Shown here in pieces: positions 21,885-33,561 of a DNA stretch of 64,000 bases (within the stretch, counting starts at the first letter, position 1; the number at the start of each line of letters is the position of its first letter). The position numbers and the translations under genes are program-made. The notes under the pieces were generated by a model, which worked only from the letters and a program-made list of their open reading frames with translations, searched no databases and was not told the DNA's origin. This DNA comes from Platismatia glauca (Eukaryota; Ascomycota; Lecanoromycetes; Lecanorales; Parmeliaceae), in assembly GCA_963556305.1 (NCBI GenBank), contig OY745773.1, positions 248,001-312,000 on the forward strand, written 5' to 3'.

Positions 21885-24800
21885 GTTGAGACAGAGAGAG
21901 ATATAAAGCAAGTATAAAATACTGCAAGCCTTGGAAGACTTTATTTGAACAATAGGCCACCGACGATTGCCCCTGTACCAGTCCACGGACTGTCAGTCTA
22001 TGAAATGACCATTGATTAAGGACCCGTTTGCAGAGTGCAATATTAAGCACAAGAGCCCCGCGGCGGTATATAAGAGCATTACGTTTTGGCGTGATAGCAG
22101 AACGCGAAACGAGAAGAACCAGATAGTGAAAGAGAGAGGATAAAATAATTATGTGAACCGTGATGGATCGGTAGGCTTCTTTAAGAGGTGATGCCAATGT
22201 TAGTCTTGCCCAGACCTGAGACTTGTGAATGGTGATACATCTGGGCCCGCGATTTCATTCCGCTTTCACATGTTTTACTCTTATTTCAATTGGAATATTA
22301 CCCGACGATGATCCTTTCCTTGCTGACGTCGAAGAGCGTCTGTTACTTTAGATGCTCAGCGGTACTCGTGTAATAGTCCTTCAGAGAGATTGATGACGAT
22401 ATTGATTTAGAAGATATCCTGGGTAAGAGGGATACGGAAGACGGGGAGAAGGTTTGGTGGCTCTTCTATCAACTCTCCCGAATATGCTGTAGGATCATAC
22501 TTCGCATACTCTTGGTGGGATACCTAGGTCCTCGATCTACTCACGCATAAATTTGGAGAAGCGGTGGAAGCTCATGAGATGATGAGTGGAGAAGTATAGC
22601 GATGATACAATTTAATTATCGTAGCCCCTCGAGCTCTTGGACTTGGCTTTGACTTTAAAAATTAGTGGCGGGCGCTACTGCCCCTCAAATCTCTGGTGTG
22701 ACCGTCACGTGACGGCGTCAAAATACTGTGATCATTTGTGCTTTCGACATTGTTGATGTCCATGGGCAACTTATTGCGACATTTCTATTACTATTATAGT
22801 GTTCATCAGTGAGTACCTTAGGTGAGCAGATATCTCGGCCGGTCAACGGACTACCTTACCTCTCAGTCCGAGGTGTCTGACACTTTTTTATGTTTCCCAT
22901 GAGGCCAGGAACCGGAAATCGCAGTAGGGAGAAGACTGACGGCGTTCGCCTACATACTCCATATCAATTTCACTTATGAGTTACATGATTATTTGGCTTG
23001 AGGCAAAGGGGCTATGCGAGCCCGAATGCCAAAAGCTGAAAGGAACCTTGATTGCCTTGGATTTGCTAAAAGCTATGACTGGGTTGTAGCCATGGAATGG
23101 TGGACTTTTACTACTTACGTGCATTGCTATAATACCTAGGCCACGTTAGTCTATTCCTATATTTAAGTAGGTGAAGACAGCGGAACCCAGTGCCGGAACG
23201 GCCCAATCACATGTATACAGATCCATCCATCAATCATGACATGAGGTAGCGCAGGCCAACCATCCAAAAAGCCGCCTCGCCCTTCTCGGCGTCCCAAGCA
23301 AACGTCGTTATCATCTTTGGTCCCCCTTGATGCGAAGCGCGATACTTATCATCAAATGGCTTTCAAACTCGGGATGCAGTGCACGGCGCAAAGCAGCATT
23401 CCCAAGATGAAGTCTTCTCCAAAAGCAGCCTTCATACGCTTCGAGGAAGAAGACGGGGTTGTAAGCGGGGAGGTCAGCGGCACCACCCACAGGCTGTTCA
23501 ACCCTTGCCCAACCAGTTCTGTATATACTCGATCGGACCTTTGCGGACTTGGCCTTCGAAGCCCACCGTGACCGATGCGCGATTTACACCACGGCAAGGA
23601 GATCTAAGCGCGTTGTCCAGGCCACCCTTCTGATATGGGTACGTTCACTCTGGATACTCTAGGGGTGAAGCTGTGGTAAGACCGTAAGAGTAGTAGGTAA
23701 GATGTCTCAGCGGGGTGCACGGCAGTGATGCACAGCAGTGATGATGAGAAAGGATGGTTGTTCTAGCCCAGCGACCATCAGCTATCTATAGCCGATGGGG
23801 AACAAAAATTGACTACTTACATGAATAGCGAACGCTGGCAATCATGAGCGACAAAAGAATGGAATTTGCATGGAAGTGTGAAGGAAGGAATTAGACACGC
23901 TGACAAGATACGTAGCAGAATTCATGCATAGGGAGAGATCAGGCGAAGCACTTGGAGTCCGGACTGCTATTTCAGGCTTCGGGCGGGGGGTAACCCTAGA
24001 GTACTGGCTGTCGCTGAATCTGTTGAATCCGTAACGGGGTCTTAGGCATGCGTGACTGAGCAACTGATATATTGCTACCCGGTACTCCTGAGAAAGTCGG
24101 GGGAGTCTGCTCGGGCAACACATCTGAGCAAGGCATGCGCTCAGCGCTCAGGCCCCTCCTCGGGTTACACCGCCATGCATGCAGCTGCACTGATGGTGAC
24201 GGTGAGTGAGTCAGTGACAGTAACTTCAAGCAGGGCTCCCGACGGTCCGACTAGTCCGTCCAAACGCTCGGACCGGTCTATACACAGTCCGTCCAAATGT
24301 CAGACCGTCCATGGACTACAACAGTACCACTTCATGGACTGGTTCACATTAATAGTGCAAAAAGTGGGGGCGGACTATCGGGAGCTCTGCACTGACCCAG
24401 ATCTGGAACTTCCCAAAACGAAGTAGGCTTTGTCAGGCATTACACATGACGGATCATCGGCTTCGAGAGTCGTCATGTTCTTACCGACTTTGCTAAACAT
24501 GGCCGCGATTCGATTTAGCCATAAGCCAATAATGTTGACTTTGCAATGCTCACGAAGACGTTGATACCTCGAGACAGTAGAGTAACCAGTGGTAGTGAAC
24601 GGCTGTTTATATGTGCTATAATCGCATGTTCTACAGGGCTGGGAGACAGAGAGTGCTAAGTAGGCACAGAAAAGAAACAAAAGTCACAAAAAGTAAGAGC
24701 GATCAGAGGGAAGAAAATGCAGTAGGAACAGCAAAGAAAGACGCCAGGAAAGGTCGTAAGGCGTGACTTCCAGATGTCTCGGAGGTGAAAGGCCGCCGAC

Positions 24801-25003
24801 TGCTATCGAAGTCAAGAATAACACACCCGCAATCTTTGGGTTTCTCTCTCCGCATGAAATCCAACTGACCTTCCTTATTCATGTAGCCTCCCCAATTCAG
24901 TCGTTCACAGGAGCTGAGACAAAACAGCCTCGAGTTGCATCCTTAGTCATATCCAAAGATCCAGTCTCCTTGCTCTCTGGAATCTAAGAGCACAACCAGA
25001 ACG
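21885..25003. other. Long gene-free region
   Basis: About 3.1 kb with no supported gene. It holds the upstream region of the protease. A stretch at about 24240-24410 is rich in gtccgtcc/gaccgtcc copies and partly resembles sequence at 57.93-58.0 kb. Many stops occur in all frames between 22.2 and 23.3 kb. No transposase ORF was found. Confidence 0.5.
24236..24412. repeat. GTCCGTCC-rich segment, possible transposon-end remnant
   Basis: Several short copies of gtccgtcc/gaccgtcc/ggactagtcc lie close together, followed by a segment near 24352-24400. That segment matches 57952-57998 imperfectly over about 45 nt (shared: atagt-caaaa, tgggggcgga, cgggagc). Two distant, diverged copies suggest a dispersed repeat. 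No terminal inverted repeat or target duplication could be established by eye. Confidence 0.4.
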
Positions 25004-26729
25004 CTAAGAATCCGATACGGTGATATACACCGAGGGAATCCAGACATTCAGTGAATTATCCCACTGTTCTTCAGCAAACGTCGTGCTGTTTATCTGATGG
25101 TATATGAACGTTGCCGATTGGTCAGCCAGGGTTACACTAGCAAGCCTTGCGAAAGGAAACGAGTTATTCGGCAATTCAACCAGGCCTCCACCACTTCCGA
25201 CCAACGTCGGCTGTGTGTCATTGATCCAGATAGCATATTCCGAGCCAAATGTCGCGATATCTGATTGGGGGATCGAATTGACAGACGAGATCGGTGCTGG
25301 TGCTGGTGTGAATGTCAATTGACTTGTAATCGTTCAAGATAGGAGGAGTCGCAATGCATACCCACGCTGAAGTTTCCAGTGCCGCTAGGACCGGCCGTGT
25401 AGCCAGCAGATATAATGCTGCTGCCAGGGACGAGAGATCCGTTCAGTGGCGAGATGTTGGACGGCGAGCAAAATAGCGCCCCCACGGTCCATCTAGAGAA
25501 GTTGGCTTCACTGGTAAAAGGGGGGCTGTATGTAGCGTTGGCGTCCGACTCATACAAGGTATGACTGTACAAGTTATTGCTGGAGCTTCTGTCAGGAGTG
25601 TTGCGGAATTCATTCGGTAATGATTAGCTCTCTTGACTGGTGATGTCGACCCATTTTTCGGACCAAGACCTTCCATTGAAATAATTCGGGTAAGTGTTGG
25701 AGGTGGTACGCTGCAACAGCGCTGATACGTTTCCAGTTGGGTTCTCGTAGTACAAAACAGCTGAGTTTATGGTCGAATTCGTGAAAGCTAATTCACCCGG
25801 TATTGAGGTGATGGAAAGTGACCGCGTATCTACCGCGGCGCTGTAATTTTGCCCCAATGTAGAATATGAATTCCAAGAAATACCAGTAAATTGACTTGTA
25901 TTCAGAAAGTGGCTTTCTGAGATGTAGTACAGCTCAACCTAGGTAGATGTCAGTTTACATACGAATTGTGCAAATCTTGATCAGTACTGACGAGAGGTCA
26001 TTGACAATGACTGCCAGCGGCGTGTAATTCTTCGGATTCGAGTTGAAACTCAGGTTCTGATTTGGGTTCGTGCTCCACTGGTTATTCGATGCAGTACGGA
26101 CCGCACGTCGGATAAGACCAGAGCTGTCTTGGAAGAATAACTGCCTATCGCCATTGGCGAAAGACACAGCGGCCAAAGATGTATCGTTAAGAATAAATTG
26201 TGCAGCAGATGTATTATTATGATTTGGCGGTGCTAATGGACTATAAACATAAGCCAAGAAGGACTCATATTTATCCGATCTACGCACGTGGTAATTGTAG
26301 ATGACTTATGCAATAAATACTCCCTATGACGCCAGATCCCTACCCCGACTCCGATTGCAATGGCCGCAGTAATTAATAGCCCCATGACCATCTATATCCG
26401 TTTGTGCGCAGATTTGGTGATACGGTGGCTGCGAGCGCGCTCTTGTGTAGACTCCTCGTATTTGCCGTGGGCCTCAGGCAACGAGCTGTTGTAGAGCACT
26501 TGTGGCGTTGTATCAAATGCAGCCTATACAATGAGCTAGCATGACTTCTTACCCTATAATACCTTACCTTACTTACCTGAGGCGCCAAAGCGCTTGCATC
26601 GAGCTCAAAGGCTGTCGCATCATAATCACGTTCTGGAGCTCGAGCAGTCGCATCATGTCTTACGAGCTCTGGAGCTCGGGCAGTCTGATTGTTTTCTGCG
26701 AACTCCAGGGTCGAATAATTTTGGTCCAT
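25004..26729 (-). pseudogene. Fungal fucose-specific-lectin-like type II membrane protein with two in-frame stops
   Basis: Five exons fit in frame: 26729-26577, 26523-26288, 26240-25988, 25938-25362 and 25302-25004. All four introns (47-59 nt) have good sites, and 506 codons are spanned. The N-terminal tail is followed by a membrane segment (MVMGLLITAAIAIGVGVGIW). A repeat-rich domain follows with FILNDTSLAAVSFANGDRQLFFQDSSGLIRRA, YYENPTGNVSALLQR and similar blades, as in AAL/AFL-type six-bladed fucose lectins. A TAG at 26394-26392 lies between the tail and the membrane segment. A TAA at 25626-25624 follows DITSQES. Conserved-looking sequence continues in the same frame after both. Unless splicing avoids them, the gene is dead. 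The wide domain assignment rests on remembered motifs. Confidence 0.7.
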
Positions 26730-27837
26730 GCTTTGAAGTCTGATAGAGCACGATTTGGTGGTAAAGGTTGGTAGAAGAAAAGGTAAAGAAATGGGGAGGC
26801 GGCTTTGCTCTCTTTTGCACAGCCTTATATTCCGTCATAGATTGTAGCTTCGAGAGAAGCACGGCTCAGCTCCAAAGAACAGAACAGGAATTGATTAGCG
26901 AAATTGTGCCTGCGTGCAGTGTGGTGTACTGCAAAGTACAGTATTTGGCCCAATGGTTCTTTCTTGCATAATCTGAAACTTACCTTGAACCCCGCGAGTG
27001 GAACGTCATGTTGAGAGCAAGAAACGGCCTACAAGATCCAGATTTTAATATTTATAGTAGTAGAAGTAACCGTGCCCCGCACTTAGCTGGTCTCTCGGAA
27101 CGGTAAATTGATAGAATCGAGGAATGTGCAAATACCACCTCCCTAAAAGAATACTTCGGGATATCGGGCTAACACCCCCAATACCGCTACGCCTCAAGAT
27201 GATTGTTCATCCTTGATTGTCCCCGGCTGCAGCCTGCATCCTCTTGGAGAAATGAGAGAATTGCGGTTCATATGATAATGCGAGGAGCCAAAGCTGAAGA
27301 GACTTTGAAGGGAACCTCCCCGCGGCCATCGCCTCTCCCTTCCTCCCGCAGCCGCCCTTTGCCCTCCAAAAGCGTCAATTGCCGAAGGCCGATCGCAGGC
27401 CACGACTCATTGGGGTCTCATAGTCGATCTACGTCCCATGCCATTTGAATTTTGGCTGCGCGCCTCGAAGATTTATTCGTCGTATCTCGTCAGATGCTGC
27501 TGCCTGGGTCTTCGAGCTGAGCGAGATACATCGTCGCCAAATCCCGTCACGCTCAACGCCTCGCAGGACAATGATAGTAAGTTAAGTACTACCCCCTCAC
27601 ATCCGGATACAGCTTTCGGATAAGTCGAGGATCAGATCCGAAGCACTCTCGTTTTCGTCGAGGGCTACTGATCCGCAGCACGACGTGGAGGTGTCAGCCT
27701 GTCGCTGTGTTGAGAATATTGGTGACGGATATTTTGCTGCTACGTGAAATCTCTGACTACTTATTATATATAAGCGATAGGGCTGAGTACGAGTAGTGCA
27801 AATTCCAACACGCTGAAAATACAAAAAAAAGGTGGTG
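26730..27837. other. Intergenic region
   Basis: Upstream of the lectin-like gene. No supported gene. Confidence 0.5.
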
Positions 27838-27935
27838 TGAACGGAGTGGGGTTCGAACGCACGCCACTTTCGTGACTGTAGGTACTCTCAAGATCTCAAT
27901 CTGGAAGCGTAACAGCACCAAGCTAAGTCACGAAC
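27838..27935 (-). tRNA. Degenerate tRNA-like sequence (class II, Leu/Ser-like relic)
   Basis: The 3' half looks like a tRNA: a variable arm TCACGAAAGTGG, a T arm GTGCG-TTCGAAC-CCCAC with one C-C mismatch, and a 3' acceptor strand TCCGTTC. No matching 5' acceptor strand (GAACGGA expected) is present, and the D arm is weak. It shares the string cgccactttcgtgac with the tRNA-Leu at 30.1 kb. I take it as a decayed tRNA copy rather than a working gene. Confidence 0.5.
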
Positions 27936-28304
27936 CAGGTCGTGTCTCCACAAGCCGGCGAGGTACTCAGTACGGCCAAAAAAGGGTTGTACGGTTCTCG
28001 CGACAGAAGAAAGGGCAAGAAGGCGGTCATTTGGATTCGTGATTTCGGCGGAGGAATACCGCTCCACGAAATGAAACCATTCACGTGGACAGATTTGGCG
28101 TGTGGTCCATGCAATGAAAATGATCTGGGTCTGAGTGTTATTCTGATTTTTGAGCTAAGACTAATGCCGTTTAGCGTTTCTGCAATCTGCTAATTCGGAC
28201 CCTAAGTCTGGATCCACCAATCAACTTCAAGGAAAAAGAGAGCCAATTTCCTCTTTCGTCCAAGATGTCTTGGCAAAACCCATCAAACATTTCCTAGGTA
28301 CACT

Positions 28305-29664
28305 TCATGTTTTGTTGTTCCCACCATTATATGATATCACTCGTCTTTCGACAACATCATCAGTCACCTCACTTCCCCAGACTTCCTCTACCCCCCACAG
28401 TCGTCTCCACACGACCGCAAAATGTCCGCGTCTCCCGTACGCCACACGCGAGAAATACTTAACAAAGTCTCTTTCGAGCCACAGGAAGAGAATCCATGCT
28501 CGGTGACACCGTCTGGTTTGCATTCTGCATTTGCCTTGAGACTGCCGCATTCCCAGAACAGACCCTGTTCGGTGAAATGTAGAATCCGTTTGGATCATGC
28601 TCTTTCTTGAACCACCCAGCCACGATTGTTGAGGTGTGCGTTGGAAACGCAGTATCGAAAAGAAGGGATACTAGTGGGTAGGGTGACGGACTTCGACCAG
28701 TGTGTACGACTATAGGCTTCACGGATAGCGCATGGCTTGGCGACAAAGGTGCCGTGATTCTCCATGGCTGCAAGAAAACCTTCATCCGCATGGGCTGCCG
28801 TTGTGGCAGCTATGGTACAGATAGCGTTCTCATAGACGACGTCCATGCGCGATCCTTCCTCGAACCAGTCTGTGGCGTCGCCGAATGAGGGCTGGATTAT
28901 ACATAAGGCATCGATCCACAAAAATTGTATTCCCAGTTTCTTCGCAACGGCAATCGCATCTACGAAAGTCCGTAGCATTGTATCGACAGCGACTTCCAGC
29001 ATAAGACTGAACGGCCCTTGAAGAACACAATTGTGCGATGTAGCCCCCCATTGGTAGCTTAGCGTGCAATACTCTTGGAGGTCTTCGAATAAGGCCATGC
29101 CACTGGTAACCCAATCCACACAATCGATGATATACACGCTGTCGCCATGCGTAACATCAATCAGTCGTCTTGGTAGGCGCGAGCGCAGCGTGTCATTTTC
29201 TCCTCCAGTGGAGCTTACAGAGCGATATTGACAGTCCTTGTGCGTCGAAAGACATGATTGCAGCCACTCACTTGCTTGTTCGTAGATAATGGCTTGCCGT
29301 CTTTGAGGTGTCTGCGTACATCTCCAGGCATTGAATTCCTGTTCTCCCAACAAGGGAATATTGAGAGAGCCTCCAAAGGCTGGACACTCCAGTCCCAAGT
29401 GATCAGTCCCGTGGTGCAGTTCGATTTCGTCTTGAGATCCACACAACTTCGTGTACGACACAAACTTTGTGAGATATTGCCTGTGAGATATTGCCTAACC
29501 AGCGTGCACAAGTCACATCCCAGATCAGCTTGGACATGAAGCTTAGCGAACATAGCCCATTTCCGTATAGTTGAGTAGAGTCGAGATGGTCTGCGCACTC
29601 TATCTGCTTCTGAGGGGAAGATGTTGGCGAGGGTGATGCTGGTGGTGCAAGATTGACCGCGCAT
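28305..29664 (-). pseudogene. HET-domain (heterokaryon incompatibility) protein, broken
   Basis: HET domains act in fungal non-self recognition and cell death. The ATG at 29664 opens a frame with the usual N-terminal region (LGCDLCTLVRQYL). It shifts at a 14-bp direct duplication (29469-29482 and 29483-29496) into the frame that carries the HET core. The core has YCTLSYQWG, FLWIDALCIIQ, DWFEEGSRMDVVYENAICTIAA and GWVVQERA. A TGA at 28597-28595 then interrupts the GW-QER-LS-R-LHF motif; the same frame continues with SKRILHFTEQGLFWECGSLKA before decaying by about 28400. The shift caused by the extra 14 bp equals the offset between the two frames. There are thus at least two lesions, and the C-terminal part is missing. 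Confidence 0.8.
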
Positions 29665-30076
29665 CGTTTCCGTAAAGTCTTGCTCATTAATCTTCTGACG
29701 GGTCTGTCAGACGTATGCGCTCTTGACGTCGTTCGCAAGCTGGCCCGCCAGGACGTATTGGAACCTCTCGTACTCGAGCAAAGCAAGCGTGTGTTGCGAA
29801 TTCAATTTTACGGGCGGTCTTGGGGGTTGTTACTGTTGTACTGGTGTTGACAGATTTGTACCATTCTTAATTAGCAAGAGGCAATTGAAAAATGGCCGCC
29901 GGATAGACGCTTTGCTCTCGTGTCATTACTATGGCGTGAGATGCGACATTATTTCAGGCCGCAAGCATTTATTTCGTACACCCCACCAAACCATGGGAAA
30001 CGACCATTTTGCGCAGCTTGTGTGTATCGAACGCATGACCTCACGGGGAAATCCAAAAAGCAAAAAAATTCCAAAT
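29665..30076. other. Intergenic region upstream of the HET gene
   Basis: About 400 bp between the HET start and the tRNA-Leu 3' end. No feature seen. Confidence 0.4.
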
Positions 30077-30175
30077 TGAACAGGGCGAGACTCGAACTCG
30101 CGCCACTTTCGTGACCAGGATATAAATGTTAAGGTAACCTTAACCTGGCGCCATAACCAACTCGGCCACCTGTCC
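30077..30175 (-). tRNA. tRNA-Leu (anticodon AAG) with intron
   Basis: Complete class II cloverleaf on the minus strand. The acceptor stem GGACAGG pairs with CCTGTTC (one G-U) and the discriminator is A. The D arm is GCC...GGC. The anticodon stem CCAGG pairs with CCTGG, with TT-AAG-G in the loop and an intron of about 17 nt after position 37. The long variable arm is CAC-GAAA-GTG and the T arm GCGAG-TTCGAGT-CTCGC is perfect. The intron has CCTTAA, which can pair with the anticodon-loop bases, as is usual for tRNA introns. By analogy with yeast tRNA-Leu the anticodon is AAG (CUU codons). A one-base shift of the stem would give TAA, which fits less well. Confidence 0.9.
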
Positions 30176-31252
30176 AACTATATTACTTTTTTTATTTACA
30201 TTTATAATCCAAAAATGCCTTCTGATGTTCTATCCAGACATTGTGCGCCGAAATTTTGCGCAGAAGCCGCAAAGATTGATAATTTTTGTTTTCCGAACTC
30301 GAACATTATGCGTATCATCCTACTTGCTATCTGAGTTGCTTTTCCAAAATATTGATCAATCTACAACAGTAGGCCGCATCATTTTGTCGTCTTCGACTCT
30401 CTGCTTCAGGGTCTGACGCATTGTGTTTTAGTGTTGCTTATTCGACCTCTCAGCTTTGATGCTTTGTTCTACGCGGCCATGACCGTACGTGACTACGAGT
30501 TTATGTGTATGCCGTATTAGTAGGTAGTCTAGCTGACGTTGAACATAGGACGATAGACGACGTTGCTAATCTGTAAAGGATAGATGGGGCGAGTTGGGAG
30601 CCTTACGAAGCCTATTGCCCTCAAAGAAGAAGCGTGACTGGCGTTTGGAGACCAACGGTGTTCAGCAGTCTTTCAAGGAGCACATGAAATGATGGTACCA
30701 ATGTTGATACCTAAGAGACTGGTCTCTAGTCTGAATTTGACATAGTCGCAATCATGATTGCGGTGCGCGAGATATTTCGATATCTACATAGGAGGAAATA
30801 CACCACGATACACGTGTTTGCGGTTGTTGCTCGCTCATTGCTCGCTTCTCGCTGTTCAAATGTAACAACAACACTGTGGTCCGTGACTTTGTCAACTTTG
30901 CCTTGTCCCCTTTACTAAAACCCCTACCAAGGCGACGAGGGTGGCGACCGTACCGCATCTGGCAGGTTGATGACCGACTCTTGCGAATTTCGGTGCATGT
31001 TTCTTTTTTGCTGATACACCATCGGCAAGCTGATCTGCTTCGGCTTGGCTGAATGGCAGGGACCGCTGCGCGTGCTTGAGGTCCATCCCGATACGGCGTT
31101 GATAAGCGAGGCTGGTTTGAGTTTGTCGAACACTGGTCTGGAGACTGGGAGACGGGCGTTGACTACACGCAGGGATAATTCAATGCAGGTTCAAAGAGTA
31201 ATTAGCCCGTACTGAGCTGAGACGTTGGTGGGGGAGATTTCAGTTGTGACTT
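30176..31252. other. Gene-free region
   Basis: About 1.1 kb. Short minus-strand ORFs near 30.9-31.13 kb have no recognisable motif. Confidence 0.4.
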
Positions 31253-32152
31253 TCATGCGGACCGATGCATATACTGTAGCAGGTGTCCGTAGATTGATTG
31301 TCCAGTTGCCCTTCGGGCAGAGAAGAAATAGGGTCGGATAGTTGTTCGTACGCAGTTCCCATAGACAGCAGTGCGCTTATAGAAACCTTCCTCCCTGTTG
31401 CCATCTAAAGTCCCCATGAGACTGGCAACGGTAAATGCAACGGTTGCGATATCCATCAGCAGGTTGAAGACCCCAACGAACAGATCCAGGGACTTCTGAT
31501 CTCCGCAAGTTCCGTGGATAGACTGGTTCCAATTATAAGCGAAAGCTCGGCGTTTTAGACAGCATGCTAACACTATCCCCGTGAAGTAGGCCTTGTTGAC
31601 GGTGAGAATAGCATAGCGTGCGATACGAAAGGGTCGTATGCAGAAGATGTGACTGTCCAGAAAGATGACGGATGCGCGGATGAGGGTTACGGCAGTGATC
31701 CATAGAACTTGTCCTGCTAGAAGAGCCTACAGTTTTCAGGTCAGTATGTTGCTAGGCGGCGCGCAGAAAAATGACAGACCTTGTATCGAATGACTACGAT
31801 GTCCGAATCTCCCGCGACGCTTCTCAAAAGAAAGCCCAAGTAGACGTAGGCTGAAGGGTCTGTCAGAATAATCAGTCATTGAGTATTGGAAGATGTGGGT
31901 ACAATGCACCGAAAGAATGGTTGAAGCGAGCGTGAAGATCTGATGCCAAGTTAGATAGCTATATAGAATATCCTAGGTAGGGTCTGTACTAGACCCCCCA
32001 TGCATAGGCAGTCGTTCAGTTCAAAGTCTGACTGACTTGATTGTCCGAGCCCAAAGACAAATAGTGACAGAGACAAATGTAAGAATAGCGAAGACCGATA
32101 TCATGGCGACATGCATGGCCTTTGACGGTTCGCAATCTGTGCAGTCTGCCAT
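31253..32152 (-). pseudogene. Rhodopsin-domain (Pth11-like) integral membrane protein, degenerate
   Basis: The ATG at 32152 starts MADCTDCEPSKAMHVAMISVF, then a first membrane span (ILTFVSVTICLWAR). The frame then closes, while the neighbouring frame carries the expected FELNDCLCMGGL loop, so a frameshift lies near 32035. Later spans are readable: SAYVYLGFLLRSVAGDSDIVV, a 54-nt intron, then VLWITAVTLIRASVIFLDSHIFCIRPFRI, the TGIVLACCL span and IHGTCGDQKSLDLFVGVFNLLMDIATVAF. After LLMD the sequence erodes and the last membrane spans are absent before the stop at 31253. Intact relatives have seven spans and about 350 residues; some act as surface sensors. The motif content supports the family; loss of function is inferred from the shifts. 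Confidence 0.68.
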
Positions 32153-33561
32153 CTTGTGTCTTTGCATTGCACGACTTTGACTTACATGTTGGAAGTGACA
32201 AGGCGATTGTCGTATCAATGAAAGGAATTGTACAGAAAGGATGTAGGAAGTAGGAAAAAAGGATGATGCGAAAATGAATGGGAGCCTGAAGTATAGCGCG
32301 TCACCGGATCTCATGGGCATCTATATCTACAAGGCTGGTGTGCTCTTTCATTGTTTTCCGACTTCTCAGCTAGGACGCTGAGAGCGAAGGGGAACGAAGA
32401 TCTTTGTTTCGAACATGTTTGAAAAGTAACGAGCGTGGGGAAGGCTGCATGATGCCTTTCGCAAGTAGAGACAAATGCAGTCAAACTCAATGCACGAGTT
32501 TGTGGCAAAGGCTGGATGCCCCGTTTGCGCGTAAACATGTGTCTCCAATAATGAAATATTTAGTGGAACGGCACGGGCCTACGGCCCTCACTAACAAGAT
32601 AATTAGTTGGGCAATAATAAATCCTTCTTTACAGTCAGATCCTTCGGAGACGTGTCCAGCATCATTGCAAGTCGGCTCTCCCAATTCTCTGAATCAGAAT
32701 GGTCGTCAAACCACGCTCCAAACTTGGCTCTCTGTAATTCTTGATGTGGCGCAGCTCTGCACGATTCGACATCATAGTGTGCACGGCAAGACTCCGCGCT
32801 CACAGCACTTCTGATTATTTTGTAGCTACCGAGGAAGAAGTTCGGAGGTTCCAAGTAAGCTTAGAGGACTGGTAAAACATGAAATGAAACACAAAGCCTC
32901 TGTGGCTTCCTGGTCAGCAGCAGGAAACGCTCCTGACAGGGCCAGGAAACCGCGACATTCATGGCCCACAACCGTGAGCTTGATACGAGCCTCGGTTATA
33001 TGTGTGTTTACTGATCTGTGGCATTTTTTTAGGACGGCTACCAGAGCGAGTCAACGGTGGTACGTACCGAAGATATCAAGTCTAAGGATGGAGAGTAGAT
33101 ACAGGAAGGCCGCCTGGTGAAAAGGAAAAGGGGCTGCCAAGGCGCTAACTACAGTCGGGCAAGCCTTAGCCTAGTGCGCGGCTGCGCTTGGCCGTGAGTT
33201 CAAAGATATCCGCCTAGGCCGCATCGAGCACACTCGTAACAGGCATGAAGGGATCCGATGGATGTTGACACGGCTACAGGCAACTTAAGATGTGGAGGAT
33301 TGGCTCTACCGGAAAAATTCTATCAAGTCCAACCAACTCATCAAACCTGAATCAAGACGGACACATATGGTGCGGATACATTGTTGCCATGAGTTGTACT
33401 ACCCAAAAGAACCCGTGCTTAGATATTTAACATGCCGCAAACTGCGTATACAGTAGCCGATCGGATCAATATTCTTCCGCTGCTGTATTCCTCAGATCTA
33501 AACATGTCCGCCGGCCAATGCAAGGGCAACAGAGTGTGCAGAATCAGATCCCCTGACGACG
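32153..33561. other. Gene-free region
   Basis: About 1.4 kb with short ORFs only. I see no gene, tRNA or mobile element. Confidence 0.5.
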
